The position numbers and the translations under genes were made by a program. DNA of 64,000 bases. Source: Mycolicibacter virginiensis. GTDB taxonomy: Bacteria; Actinomycetota; Actinomycetes; Mycobacteriales; Mycobacteriaceae. Shown in pieces: positions 1-7,159 of this stretch. Each line of letters starts with the position of its first letter. Position 1 is the stretch's first letter. The DNA lies in contig NZ_CP092430.2 in NCBI RefSeq assembly GCF_022374935.2, positions 744,001 through 808,000 of the forward strand, written 5' to 3'. Below the pieces are notes generated by a model. It saw only the letters and a program-made list of their open reading frames with translations, had not been told where the DNA came from and did not search any database.

Positions 1-1
1 G

Positions 2-79
2 CGCAACCTGGGCTGGCGAATGTGGTACGGCGGGCCGTGGACTTCGACCCGGCTGGTCACCGCGACGAAGCCGGGCTGA
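2..79 (+). CDS. C-terminal end of an unknown protein (partial)
   Basis: The second reading frame is open from the window edge to a TGA at 77-79 and encodes 25 residues rich in Trp and Gly (RNLGWRMWYGGPW...). This composition looks like a genuine protein tail rather than a GC-rich shadow. A second open frame runs through the same bases into the inverted repeat and looks less protein-like. I do not recognise the family, and the start lies outside the window. Confidence 0.4.
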   Translation, partial: RNLGWRMWYGGPWTSTRLVTATKPG

Positions 80-130
80 GCGTCGGGCTCGGTCACGTCC
101 GCCTCAGGCGTCACGCGGGAGCGGGGATGT

Positions 131-263
131 GGCGTGTGCCCGCCTCTGAGCGACAAGCGGCGTTATGTCAGGCCGTGGCGGGGTGCTGGTGGAGAATCGC
201 GCCTCGGCGAGCGCAACGCGAGTTGACATAACCGGCGTTGTCGCTCAGAGGCGGGCACACGCC
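131..263. repeat. Long imperfect inverted repeat (40-bp arms, 53-bp loop)
   Basis: Bases 131-170 and 224-263 are reverse complements at 35 of 40 positions. The five mismatches are clustered at arm positions 27-31. The similarity runs a few bases further outwards (GATGTG) with one bulge. The inner ends read TTATGTCA and TGACATAA. The element lies between the partial gene and the RES toxin gene, and neither arm is in a convincing gene. It could be a stable hairpin, a MITE-like element or a dispersed palindromic repeat. Confidence 0.8.
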
Positions 264-277
264 CACATCATCCGTGC

Positions 278-353
278 TGTGACAGGTGGGTCTGTGGGCA
301 GGCGGGCCTGTGACGGGTGGGTCTGTGGCAGGCGGGCCTGTGACTGGGTGGGG
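278..353. repeat. Tandem repeat, about 30 bp, 2.5 copies
   Basis: Units of 31, 30 and about 15 bp start at 278, 309 and 339. Each begins TGTGAC and continues with a GGTGGGTCTGTGG core and a CAGGCGGGCC end. The array finishes about 17 bp short of the stop codon of the RES toxin gene. It is non-coding as far as I can see. Confidence 0.75.
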
Positions 354-369
354 CAGTGCGCTCTCGGGC

Positions 370-987
370 TCAATACGCGACGGTAAACCCGTGCCGCAGC
401 ACCAGATCCGCGGTCACATCCGGGCGCTCCGCGAGCGGCCAGCACTCGACCGTGAATGCCCCGACGTCGAAGAACGCATAGTTGACCGACGTCTCCGGGG
501 TGGTGCGTGAGCGGTAGACGATCGCGTCCGGGCACTCGTCGGGCTCGGGCCACCAGCGCCGCAGGGCATCTGCCAGGTGTTGGCAGGTGGCCCACACCGC
601 GTCGTGCTGGCCGGTGCTGATCTGGTCGTCGACGCCGAGCGCATCCAGGTTGCGCTCGGTGCGCAGATCGAGCACCCGCAGGTGTCGGGCGGCGGAGAGT
701 CGCACCAGGTGGTGGCGGGCGTGATCGCCGGGGATCATCAGCCCGGTCAGTCGGTAGCGTTCCCGGAACGCGCCGACGAGATCGGTTGCCGCGTAACGGG
801 TACGGAACCCACCCGACGGCGGATCGAAGCGATAGCGCGGTTGGCCGAAACCGCCCCACGTCCACTGGTCGGGAGGCTCGGCATCGAGGCGCCACAGCTG
901 TGAGCCGGCGGCGATCCGTCGGCGGCGCAGCCCGCTGGGCCGGGCATCGGGCAGGGGCGCCCGATAGCCGGCGGGGAGTTCAGGCAC
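370..987 (-). CDS. RES-domain toxin (MbcT/ParT-like)
   Basis: This 205-residue protein has the layout of the RES toxin family, which breaks down NAD+ (M. tuberculosis MbcT, Rv1989c) or ADP-ribosylates targets (ParT). Candidate active-site residues are Arg33 (LWRLD), Tyr65 (FRTRYAATD), Glu76 (GAFRERY) and Ser160 (VYRS). The GTG start lies inside the end of the preceding gene, with an 8-bp overlap, so the two are translationally coupled in the antitoxin-then-toxin order usual for this family. The family call rests on the overall pattern and the coupling. The substrate is inferred from the family. Confidence 0.8.
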   Translation of the reverse strand: MPELPAGYRAPLPDARPSGLRRRRIAAGSQLWRLDAEPPDQWTWGGFGQPRYRFDPPSGGFRTRYAATDLVGAFRERYRLTGLMIPGDHARHHLVRLSAARHLRVLDLRTERNLDALGVDDQISTGQHDAVWATCQHLADALRRWWPEPDECPDAIVYRSRTTPETSVNYAFFDVGAFTVECWPLAERPDVTADLVLRHGFTVAY

Positions 988-1495
988 CGAGTGAGGTCAG
1001 CAGTCGACGCGCGGCCGGCGCGGTCTCGCTGTGGCGCAGCGCCTCGGCGATCGAGACGCCGCCCAGTTCGTCATGAGTGAGCCGCATGATGCGGTCCGCA
1101 GCCAACGGGTCGGTGGTGAACCGGCCCAGCAGCTCCAAGATGTCGGGCAGCTCGGGGCGCAGCCGGGCGTCGTCGAATTGCCAAGCCGGGAACCAGGTCT
1201 GGTTGCCGATGGCCGCGCCGATCAGCTTGCCTCGGCTGCGCAACCGGTGCACCGCCTGCGGTGTGCCCAGCCGCAGCAGGTCTTGAACCTTCGGGGTGGG
1301 CAGCGCCCCGGCGACGAAGTCGTCGACGAGGGCGGCGCGACGCTGATCGTTCAATGCGTGGGCGGCGATGCGCTCCAAGGTGCCCTGGGGGGCGGTGGGC
1401 GCCTCCAGCAGCGCGTCGAGGACGAGGGCGAACCCGGCGTCGGTGCGGGCGCGTTCGGCGACCTGACGGGCGATCGGGGCGACGGCGGTGGGCAT
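980..1495 (-). CDS. MbcA/ParS-type antitoxin
   Basis: This 171-residue protein is encoded immediately upstream of the RES toxin and overlaps it by 8 bp. Its middle part (LLRLGTPQAVHRLRSRGKL, then a Trp-Phe-Pro motif) resembles the DNA-binding and recognition segment of mycobacterial Xre/MbcA-like proteins. Its C-terminus (about 140-171, GGVSIAEALRHSETAP) resembles the toxin-binding domain that plugs the RES active site. It probably neutralises the toxin and represses the pair. No operator palindrome stood out upstream. Confidence 0.75.
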   Translation of the reverse strand: MPTAVAPIARQVAERARTDAGFALVLDALLEAPTAPQGTLERIAAHALNDQRRAALVDDFVAGALPTPKVQDLLRLGTPQAVHRLRSRGKLIGAAIGNQTWFPAWQFDDARLRPELPDILELLGRFTTDPLAADRIMRLTHDELGGVSIAEALRHSETAPAARRLLTSLGA

Positions 1496-1543
1496 GCGCC
1501 CAATACTACCCGCCGCTGCTCAAGATTGAAACAATCGAAACAA

Positions 1544-2404
1544 TCATCCGGTGGTGGGCCGGTGTCGGCGTCGCAGCGCTCGCCAGCCCAGTGCGCCGGC
1601 CACCAGCGCGACGATCACCCCCAGCAGCGGCCAAACCCCCAGGGCGTCGACCTGATCGGCCAGCCAGGACTGCACCGCGCCCGCCGTACCGACCACCGGA
1701 TCATCGGCATCGCCCCCGGCGAAGTACAAGCGGATTTCGTAGTAGCCGTAGTAGCTGACGTACAACCCGGTCAGCAACACGATCAGCCCGGCGATGCGTC
1801 CCACATATGGCAGCACCCGCCGCATCGCGGAGCTGGCGCTAGAACCCGCCACGGCCACCGCCAGCGCCGCAACGCCGACGGTGATGCTCATACCTGCCGC
1901 GTAGGCGATGAACGCCAACACCCCGGCCAACATCGAACCCTGCCGAAACGTCGTGCTGATCACCGCCAGGAACGGCGCGATCGTGCAGGACAGTGACGCC
2001 ACGGCGTAGCCGACGCCGTAGCCGTACATCGAGCCCAGCCGCGCCGTGGGCGTCCCACCCGCTGTACCTGGCAGCAGCAGTGGGACCTCGCGGCCGGCCA
2101 ACAGCCAGACGCCCATCGCCAGCAGTGCCATGCCGATCACCACGGTGGCGAACGGCAGATACTTCTGCGCCGAAGCGATCAACGGCGAGACGGCCAATCC
2201 GAAGATCCCGAACACCGTCAGGAATCCGGTGGCCATCACCAGGGTCGCCAGCGCTGCCCGGGCCAGTGCGACCGGCCGTGAGGTGTCTCGGCTGGTGGCG
2301 ATCACCAGACCCAGATAGCCGGGGAGAAACGCGAATCCACACGGGTTCAGCGCCGCCACCAGCCCGGCCCCCAGGGCAAAGCTGAGTGCGGCGGTGTCGA
2401 TCAC
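1544..2404 (-). CDS. CcdA/DsbD-like transmembrane thiol transporter
   Basis: This 286-residue multi-pass membrane protein has the conserved Cys motifs of the CcdA family: NPCGFAFLPGYLGL near the N-terminus and SLSCTIAPF in the second half. These cysteines relay electrons from cytoplasmic thioredoxin to extracytoplasmic thiol proteins. The GTG start overlaps the stop of the thioredoxin-like gene by 4 bp (GTGA), so the two form an operon. Its length and partner match the M. tuberculosis Rv2877c/Rv2878c (mpt53) arrangement. The C-terminal tail after the last helix is basic. Confidence 0.85.
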   Translation of the reverse strand: MIDTAALSFALGAGLVAALNPCGFAFLPGYLGLVIATSRDTSRPVALARAALATLVMATGFLTVFGIFGLAVSPLIASAQKYLPFATVVIGMALLAMGVWLLAGREVPLLLPGTAGGTPTARLGSMYGYGVGYAVASLSCTIAPFLAVISTTFRQGSMLAGVLAFIAYAAGMSITVGVAALAVAVAGSSASSAMRRVLPYVGRIAGLIVLLTGLYVSYYGYYEIRLYFAGGDADDPVVGTAGAVQSWLADQVDALGVWPLLGVIVALVAGALGWRALRRRHRPTTG

Positions 2405-2913
2405 GAACCCGTCAGGACCTGCAGCCGCCGGTTCAGCTCGGCTTCGGCCAGCGACCCCGTCACCACCTCGATCCGGCCGTCCGGCCTGATGAAGGCGTAC
2501 GCCGGTTGTCGCGTCACCCCGAACCGCGCCCACACCGCGGCGTCGGTGTCGGCCAACTCGGTGAACTCGTCGACGCCGTACCTGTCGACGAAGGCCCGCA
2601 ACGCGTCGAGCCGGTCCTGCGCGCCCACGCCGACGAACGTCACTTTGGGATGTGCGGCGGCCAGTCGAGCAACCATCGGTGCATCCCGCTGGCAGAGCGG
2701 ACACCAGGGCGCCCAGAACCACAACACGGCCGGTCGGCCGACCAGGCTTGCGCCGGAAAACGGTCGGCCGTCGAGCGTTTGAGCGGCGAAATCAAGTTGG
2801 GTGTTCTCGGCCCGGGTTTGCGATCCGCAGCCGAAGAGCAGTACGGCTATCGCCGCCACAGCCATGAGCAGTACGGCCGATTGGCGACGCCCAAAGGCCT
2901 TGTCTCGCGGCAT
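2401..2913 (-). CDS. TlpA/DsbE-like thioredoxin lipoprotein (Mpt53-like)
   Basis: This 170-residue protein begins MPRDKAFGRR, followed by a hydrophobic signal and a candidate lipobox cysteine at residue 29 (LLFGC). The thioredoxin-fold active site is WAPWCPLC. The downstream region (VWARFGVTRQPAYAF, containing the cis-Pro) fits secreted DsbE/Mpt53 proteins, which oxidise or reduce exported proteins. An upstream in-frame start at 2964 would add a non-signal-like stretch, so the ATG at 2913 was chosen. It is coupled to the CcdA-like gene that would recycle it. Confidence 0.85.
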   Translation of the reverse strand: MPRDKAFGRRQSAVLLMAVAAIAVLLFGCGSQTRAENTQLDFAAQTLDGRPFSGASLVGRPAVLWFWAPWCPLCQRDAPMVARLAAAHPKVTFVGVGAQDRLDALRAFVDRYGVDEFTELADTDAAVWARFGVTRQPAYAFIRPDGRIEVVTGSLAEAELNRRLQVLTGS

Positions 2914-2957
2914 ACCGGCGAGTATGCCACCGCAACCTGCGGGGCTAAGGTGCTGCC

Positions 2958-3395
2958 ATGGCACGCGGACGCCTGGAGCACACCGCCGACATCGCTGCGC
3001 CGCCCGAAACCGTTGCGGCGTTTCTGGCCGATCTGGTCAATTACGAAGCCCTGCACCCGATGCTGGTGGACGTGCGGCAGATCCCCGGCGGCGCCGACGG
3101 CGTCACCCGATACCTGGCCCCGCATCGCATGCGCCTCTGCGGAATACCGATCCGGTTCACCTGCCGGGTGGACCTGCGCAAAAGCGCGCCCGGCGAAATC
3201 CGCACCCACACCCTGCAGCGGCCCAGCATCGAGATGTGGTCGACCATGACGGTTCGCCCGCATGCCGGCGGCACCAGACTGCACGAACTGGTCGACATCA
3301 GTGCCCCAAGGGTGTTGATGAAGACCGTGCTGCGCGACGGCGGCAGCTCCCACGCCGCGATGTGGGACAACCTGCGTCGCTATTTCGAACAGTGA
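2958..3395 (+). CDS. SRPBCC/polyketide-cyclase-like protein
   Basis: This 145-residue protein starts with the HTADIAAPPETVAAFLADL pattern typical of START/SRPBCC ligand-binding folds and ends with a long C-terminal helix (HAAMWDNLRRYFEQ). Members bind lipids or other hydrophobic ligands, and the substrate here is unknown. It is divergent from the thioredoxin gene, with a short shared promoter space, and is followed closely by cyanase. Confidence 0.75.
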   Translation: MARGRLEHTADIAAPPETVAAFLADLVNYEALHPMLVDVRQIPGGADGVTRYLAPHRMRLCGIPIRFTCRVDLRKSAPGEIRTHTLQRPSIEMWSTMTVRPHAGGTRLHELVDISAPRVLMKTVLRDGGSSHAAMWDNLRRYFEQ

Positions 3396-3418
3396 GCGAG
3401 GCAGGCATGCTGGAAGCC

Positions 3419-3868
3419 ATGAACCGAAGCCAGATCACCGAGCAGATCATCGCCGCCCGCCTCGCCAAGGGACTGACGTGGCAGGAATTGGCCGACGCAA
3501 TCGACAAGCCGGTCGTGTGGACCACCTCGGCACTGCTGGGCTCACATCCCATTCCCGCCGAATCGGGCAAGATCCTCGCGAGCCTGCTCGGACTGGACCC
3601 GGAGGTGGTGCCGGTACTGGCCGCGGTACCGATGCGCGGCGGGCTCACTGGGCCGCCCACCGACCCGACCATCTACCGGCTTTATGAGGCGGTGGGCGTG
3701 TACGGCCCGGCGATCAAAGAGCTGATTCACGAGCAGTTCGGCGACGGCATCATGAGCGCGATCAACTTCAGCATGGACATCGAGCGCAAGCCCCATCCGG
3801 GAGGCGACCGAGTGGTGATCACCTTCGACGGTAAATTCCTTCCCTACGAATGGAATTCAGCGGACTGA
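3419..3868 (+). CDS. cynS: Cyanate hydratase (cyanase)
   Basis: Cyanase converts cyanate and bicarbonate to ammonia and CO2. The 149-residue protein has the N-terminal helical domain (EQIIAARLAKGLTWQELADAI) and the highly conserved C-terminal catalytic domain. The latter includes YRLYEAVGVYGPAIKELIHE, with the catalytic Arg and Glu, and GDGIMSAINF, with the catalytic Ser. A second in-frame ATG at 3407 would add MLEA. The later start was chosen because the family usually begins MNR. The gene is co-directional with the SRPBCC and patatin genes. Confidence 0.92.
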   Translation: MNRSQITEQIIAARLAKGLTWQELADAIDKPVVWTTSALLGSHPIPAESGKILASLLGLDPEVVPVLAAVPMRGGLTGPPTDPTIYRLYEAVGVYGPAIKELIHEQFGDGIMSAINFSMDIERKPHPGGDRVVITFDGKFLPYEWNSAD

Positions 3869-3878
3869 GCGCCAGTCG

Positions 3879-4943
3879 ATGGCCACCCGTCCAGCCCGCG
3901 ACACCCACCCGCTGACCGCCGACCTGGTGCTGTCCGGCGGGGGAGTGCGCTTCGTCGGGCTGGTGGGAGCGGTGGTCGCTCTGATGGACGCCGGCTACTC
4001 GGTACAGCGCATCTCCGGGGTGTCCGGCGGCTCGGTGGTGGGCACGATTCTTGCTGCCGCCGCCCAGGGCGACCAGCTGACCGCGGCGCAGGTCAAAGAC
4101 CTGGCGCTGTCGGTGCCGCTGCATACCTGGCGCGACGCGGGGCCCCTCCCGTTGGTCGGGCCGGTGTGGGGGTTCCTGCGCGACAGCGCCCTGTATCGCG
4201 GCGACGTCGCCCACGATTGGATCCGCAGCGAACTGGCGAATCTCGGGGTGCGCACCTGGGGAGATCTGGGCTATCACGCCGAGAACCTTTTGCCCGAGCG
4301 GCGCTACCGCGCCGTGGTCACCGTGACTGACGTGACGACCGGGCAGCTGGTTCGGCTGCCGTGGGACTACCGGCGGGTGTACGGGCTCGATCCCGACGAG
4401 CAGTCCGTCGCCGATGCGGTGCGCGCCTCGATGGCCGTCCCGTTCTTCTACCGGCCGGTGACGCTGACCAGCGCCGCCGGGCTGCGCTCCACCCTGGTCG
4501 ACGGCGGGGTGCTGTCGAACTTCCCGATCTACACCTTCGACCGGCTCGACGGCCGAGCACCGCTGTGGCCCACGTTCGGGGTCACCGTGGTCCCGGAGAT
4601 ATCCGACGGTATCGGTGCCATGGTTCCGGTGCTACGGCCGCTGCGCCTGTTCGGGCAATCGCTGCTGCTGGAGAACCTGATCAGCACCATGTTGGTCGGC
4701 CACGACCAGACCTACCTGAACCAGCCGTGGGTCAGTGTGCGGGCCATCAAGGTCAACTCCACCGATGTCAGCGTGCTGGACTTCGACATCTCCCGGGATC
4801 GGTTGGAGAAGCTCTACGAGAACGGTTACGCCGCGGCGAGCGAGTTTCTGTCGAGCTGGGACTGGCCGGCCTACCTACGGCGGTTCCGGGCGTCGCACTA
4901 CCCCAGCGTGGGCGCAACCAAGGACACCGCCGGTAGCGACTGA
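3879..4943 (+). CDS. Patatin-like phospholipase
   Basis: This 354-residue protein has the patatin hydrolase signature: the glycine-rich oxyanion motif LSGGGVRFVG at the N-terminus, the GxSxG nucleophile elbow GVSGGS near residue 48, and the DGG dyad aspartate in LVDGGVLSNFP. It probably hydrolyses acyl esters of phospholipids or related lipids. The start is 10 bp after cynS. No signal peptide is visible, so it is probably cytoplasmic or peripheral. Confidence 0.88.
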   Translation: MATRPARDTHPLTADLVLSGGGVRFVGLVGAVVALMDAGYSVQRISGVSGGSVVGTILAAAAQGDQLTAAQVKDLALSVPLHTWRDAGPLPLVGPVWGFLRDSALYRGDVAHDWIRSELANLGVRTWGDLGYHAENLLPERRYRAVVTVTDVTTGQLVRLPWDYRRVYGLDPDEQSVADAVRASMAVPFFYRPVTLTSAAGLRSTLVDGGVLSNFPIYTFDRLDGRAPLWPTFGVTVVPEISDGIGAMVPVLRPLRLFGQSLLLENLISTMLVGHDQTYLNQPWVSVRAIKVNSTDVSVLDFDISRDRLEKLYENGYAAASEFLSSWDWPAYLRRFRASHYPSVGATKDTAGSD

Positions 4944-4977
4944 TGCCCGGCGGTTCCAGCTTCAGGCTCAGCTGGGC

Positions 4978-5811
4978 TCAGCTGCGATGCTTGCCCAACT
5001 CCGCGCTGGGGTCGCCGAGCCGCACCGTGATGTCGGTGTTGCCGGCCGCCTCCAGCTGCTCGCGACCACGAAGGCGGTCCTGGATCTCGCGGGCCGCGCC
5101 GTTGATCCGCTCGATCTCGCCGCGGAACACGTCCGGGCGGGTCTCTTTGCTGGCGTAGTGGAAGTAGCTGAGCAGACTGCGCAGCAGCTCCAGCTTCTGC
5201 TTCTCGCGCTTGGCCAGGTCGTGTGTCGTCATCAACTCGACCCGCCGCACCGGGGGCAGGTCACCCCAGTCGAGGACCACCTTGTTCTCGTACCGGGGTT
5301 GCTTGCCCCGCCGCCCGAACCAGCCCTTGGGCTCGTCGGGGCTATCGGCGTAGCTGACCGTCCCGGTGAACCGTGACTCGATGCCCTCACCGAGCTCGGC
5401 CCGGTCGATCGCCGAATCCCACACCGTTCGCCATTCCTGGTTCGGCGCCAGCACGGTCAGTTCTTCGGGCAGTTGCAGCGCGACGACGTCGGCATAGCCG
5501 TCCGAGGCGGTTTCGTAGCGGGCCACCGTCGGGGGCTGGTCGAACGCGAACCGGATGTCGTAGGCGGCGGTCTTGCCGAAGTTACGGACCACCAGCTCGA
5601 TGACGTGCCAATCGGCGGCGTGCGGCTCCATGAACATCGCCACGTGCGGGCGGGTCTGCTCGGCGGCCAACCGGCGGTTGCGCTGCAGTTGACGGTTCAA
5701 ATAGAACAGCGCCAGCACGGTGATAGCGATGGCCAGCCAGGCGGCCCAGGCCAGCCAGGTGTCCGCGCCCGCATGCGCGACGTTGTACAAGCGGTCCTCA
5801 ACTGATCCCAT
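4978..5811 (-). CDS. Hypothetical protein with one N-terminal membrane helix
   Basis: This 277-residue protein has one clear membrane segment at about residues 20-40 (WLAWAAWLAIAITVLALFYL), then a basic stretch and a long soluble part. The middle section (VIELVVRNFGKTAAYDIRFAF) reads like a beta-sandwich repeat found in uncharacterised actinobacterial membrane proteins. The C-terminal third is highly charged and probably helical. I do not recognise a named function. It is convergent with the patatin gene and co-directional with the metallo-hydrolase upstream of it. Confidence 0.7.
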   Translation of the reverse strand: MGSVEDRLYNVAHAGADTWLAWAAWLAIAITVLALFYLNRQLQRNRRLAAEQTRPHVAMFMEPHAADWHVIELVVRNFGKTAAYDIRFAFDQPPTVARYETASDGYADVVALQLPEELTVLAPNQEWRTVWDSAIDRAELGEGIESRFTGTVSYADSPDEPKGWFGRRGKQPRYENKVVLDWGDLPPVRRVELMTTHDLAKREKQKLELLRSLLSYFHYASKETRPDVFRGEIERINGAAREIQDRLRGREQLEAAGNTDITVRLGDPSAELGKHRS

Positions 5812-5822
5812 CAGCTATCCCC

Positions 5823-6539
5823 TCATCCGCCCATCAGCATGCGCCACCGGTCCAGGCTTCCGGCGCTGAATACGTAGTTGGATCGCTTCACCTCGGAAAG
5901 TGCCGCGCTCGGGTCGGCCGAATACCAGTGGCCGGGGAATACCGTCGGGTCGCCCGGCAGGGCCGCCAACTGCTGCAGGCTGCGATACATCTCATCGGAG
6001 TCGCCGCCCGGGAAGTCGGTGCGGCCGCAGCCTTCCAGGAACAAGGTGTCGCCGGCAACCAGCCGACCGTCCAGCAGGAAACACTGGCTGCCCGGGGTGT
6101 GTCCGGGCGTGTGCAGCAGCTCGATCTCGATGTCGCCGATGCTCACCTTGTCGCCATGTTCGTGCGCGGTCAGATCCGACATCGGAATCTCGGTCACCCG
6201 CGAAACCCACTGTGCTTCATGGGTATTCACGTGTACCGGAACGCTGGCCCGTTCCAGCAGTTCGGCCAGGCCCTTGAGTTCGAAGCCCATCATCCTGCCG
6301 CCGACGTGATCGGGGTGGTGGTGGGTGACCAGGACGCCGGACAGGTGCATACCGTCGGCCTCGAGCGTGTCGAGCAGATCGCCGGCGGCGTAAGCCGGGT
6401 CGACCACGACGGCGTCGCCGGTCTGCCGGTCGCCGATCAGGTAGGCGAAGTTGCGCATCTGGGCGGCCATCGGGTCACCGGCCGCGAAATCGCGTCCGGA
6501 GAGCAGCTGGCGGAAATACAGCCGGTCGGATTCGGGCAC
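5823..6539 (-). CDS. Metallo-beta-lactamase-fold hydrolase, glyoxalase II-like
   Basis: This 238-residue protein carries the zinc motif THHHPDH, the distal histidines of HTPGHTPGS, the metal-bridging aspartate in VAGDTLF, and PGHW near the C-terminus. The fold hydrolyses thioesters such as S-lactoyl-thiols. Its position immediately left of the tRNA/rpmG/had block matches M. tuberculosis Rv0634c. A physiological thiol substrate is not provable here. Mycobacteria use mycothiol in place of glutathione. Confidence 0.9.
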   Translation of the reverse strand: MPESDRLYFRQLLSGRDFAAGDPMAAQMRNFAYLIGDRQTGDAVVVDPAYAAGDLLDTLEADGMHLSGVLVTHHHPDHVGGRMMGFELKGLAELLERASVPVHVNTHEAQWVSRVTEIPMSDLTAHEHGDKVSIGDIEIELLHTPGHTPGSQCFLLDGRLVAGDTLFLEGCGRTDFPGGDSDEMYRSLQQLAALPGDPTVFPGHWYSADPSAALSEVKRSNYVFSAGSLDRWRMLMGG

Positions 6540-6684
6540 GCCCTCCAGCCTAAGGCAGCTGCGATCGCGATCGCGAGCGCGGCGAAGCCGGGCGCTGGGG
6601 GTACCTCCCGCTTGCGGGGGACAGGTCGGCGCCGAAAAGTTCCCACTACGCCAACGGGGTCTGGCCAGCGTCTGTCGTCGCGGT

Positions 6685-6715
6685 TTGGTGACCTCGTGGC
6701 CAAGGTTGTAACCTT
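6685..6715 (+). promoter_or_regulatory. Candidate promoter and palindrome upstream of the tRNA genes
   Basis: A -35-like TTGGTG (6685-6690) is followed after 16 bp by TGTAAC. The palindrome AAGGTT-gt-AACCTT lies at 6702-6715, over the presumed -10 region. The rest of the 217-bp gap (6540-6756) holds a GC-rich hairpin near 6606-6620 (CCCGC/GCGGG) and no gene. This site would drive the tRNA-Thr/tRNA-Met/rpmG unit. Confidence 0.4.
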
Positions 6716-6756
6716 CTACAGGCTTGCAGCACCGGAAAGGGTCGCTGTAGGCGAAG

Positions 6757-6829
6757 GCCCCCTTAGCTCAGTCGGCAGAGCGTTTCCATGGTAAGGAAAA
6801 GGTCAACGGTTCGATTCCGTTAGGGGGCT
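6757..6829 (+). tRNA. thrT: tRNA-Thr (GGT)
   Basis: This is a complete 73-nt cloverleaf. The acceptor arms are GCCCCCT (6757-6763) and AGGGGGC (6822-6828). The D-arm reads AGCTCAGTCGGCAGAGC. The anticodon stem is TTTCC/GGAAA around the loop ATGGTAA, giving anticodon GGT, and a canonical TTCGATTC T-loop follows. No CCA is encoded. The position matches thrT upstream of rpmG in M. tuberculosis. Confidence 0.96.
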
Positions 6830-6868
6830 CGGTGGACGCCAGTCGGTGCGCCGACTAGCGCCGATCGG

Positions 6869-6942
6869 GGCGGTGTAGCTCAGCTGGTTAGAGCGCACGA
6901 CTCATAATCGTGAGGTCGGGAGATCGAGCCTCCCCACCGCTA
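6869..6942 (+). tRNA. metT: tRNA-Met (CAT, elongator type)
   Basis: This is a 74-nt cloverleaf with acceptor arms GGCGGTG and CACCGCT (the closing pair is G-U) and discriminator A. The anticodon stem is CACGA/TCGTG around CTCATAA, giving anticodon CAT. The normal paired first position and the D-loop suggest elongator methionine rather than initiator. A lysidine-modified tRNA-Ile cannot be fully excluded by eye. It lies 37 bp upstream of rpmG, so co-transcription is likely. Confidence 0.94.
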
Positions 6943-6979
6943 CTGCAAGCAATACGACATGTGAAGAAGGACGACAGAC

Positions 6980-7147
6980 GTGGCCTCCAGTACTGATGTG
7001 CGGCCGAAGATCACCTTGGCCTGTGAGGTGTGCAAGCACCGCAACTACATCACCAAGAAGAACCGCCGTAACGACCCCGACCGGCTGGAGCTGAAGAAAT
7101 TCTGCCCCAACTGCGGCAAGCACGAGTCGCACCGCGAATCTCGCTAA
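6980..7147 (+). CDS. rpmG: 50S ribosomal protein L33
   Basis: This 55-residue ribosomal protein starts with GTG and encodes a zinc-ribbon L33 with two CxxC pairs (CEVCKHRNY and [10 protein letters not shown]). It belongs to the large subunit near the E site. A purine-rich AAGAAGGA precedes the start by about 10 bp. In M. tuberculosis the same gene (rpmG2) lies between metT and hadA. Confidence 0.95.
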   Translation: MASSTDVRPKITLACEVCKHRNYITKKNRRNDPDRLELKKFCPNCGKHESHRESR

Positions 7148-7159
7148 GTAGGCCGAGCC

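Noticed and set aside
131..263. Insertion sequence or prophage end
   Set aside because: No transposase, integrase or target-site duplication is visible near the inverted repeat. It is reported only as a repeat.
278..353. Possible CRISPR array
   Set aside because: The repeats are directly adjacent without unique spacers, there are only 2.5 copies, and no cas genes are present. I found no CRISPR array anywhere in the window.
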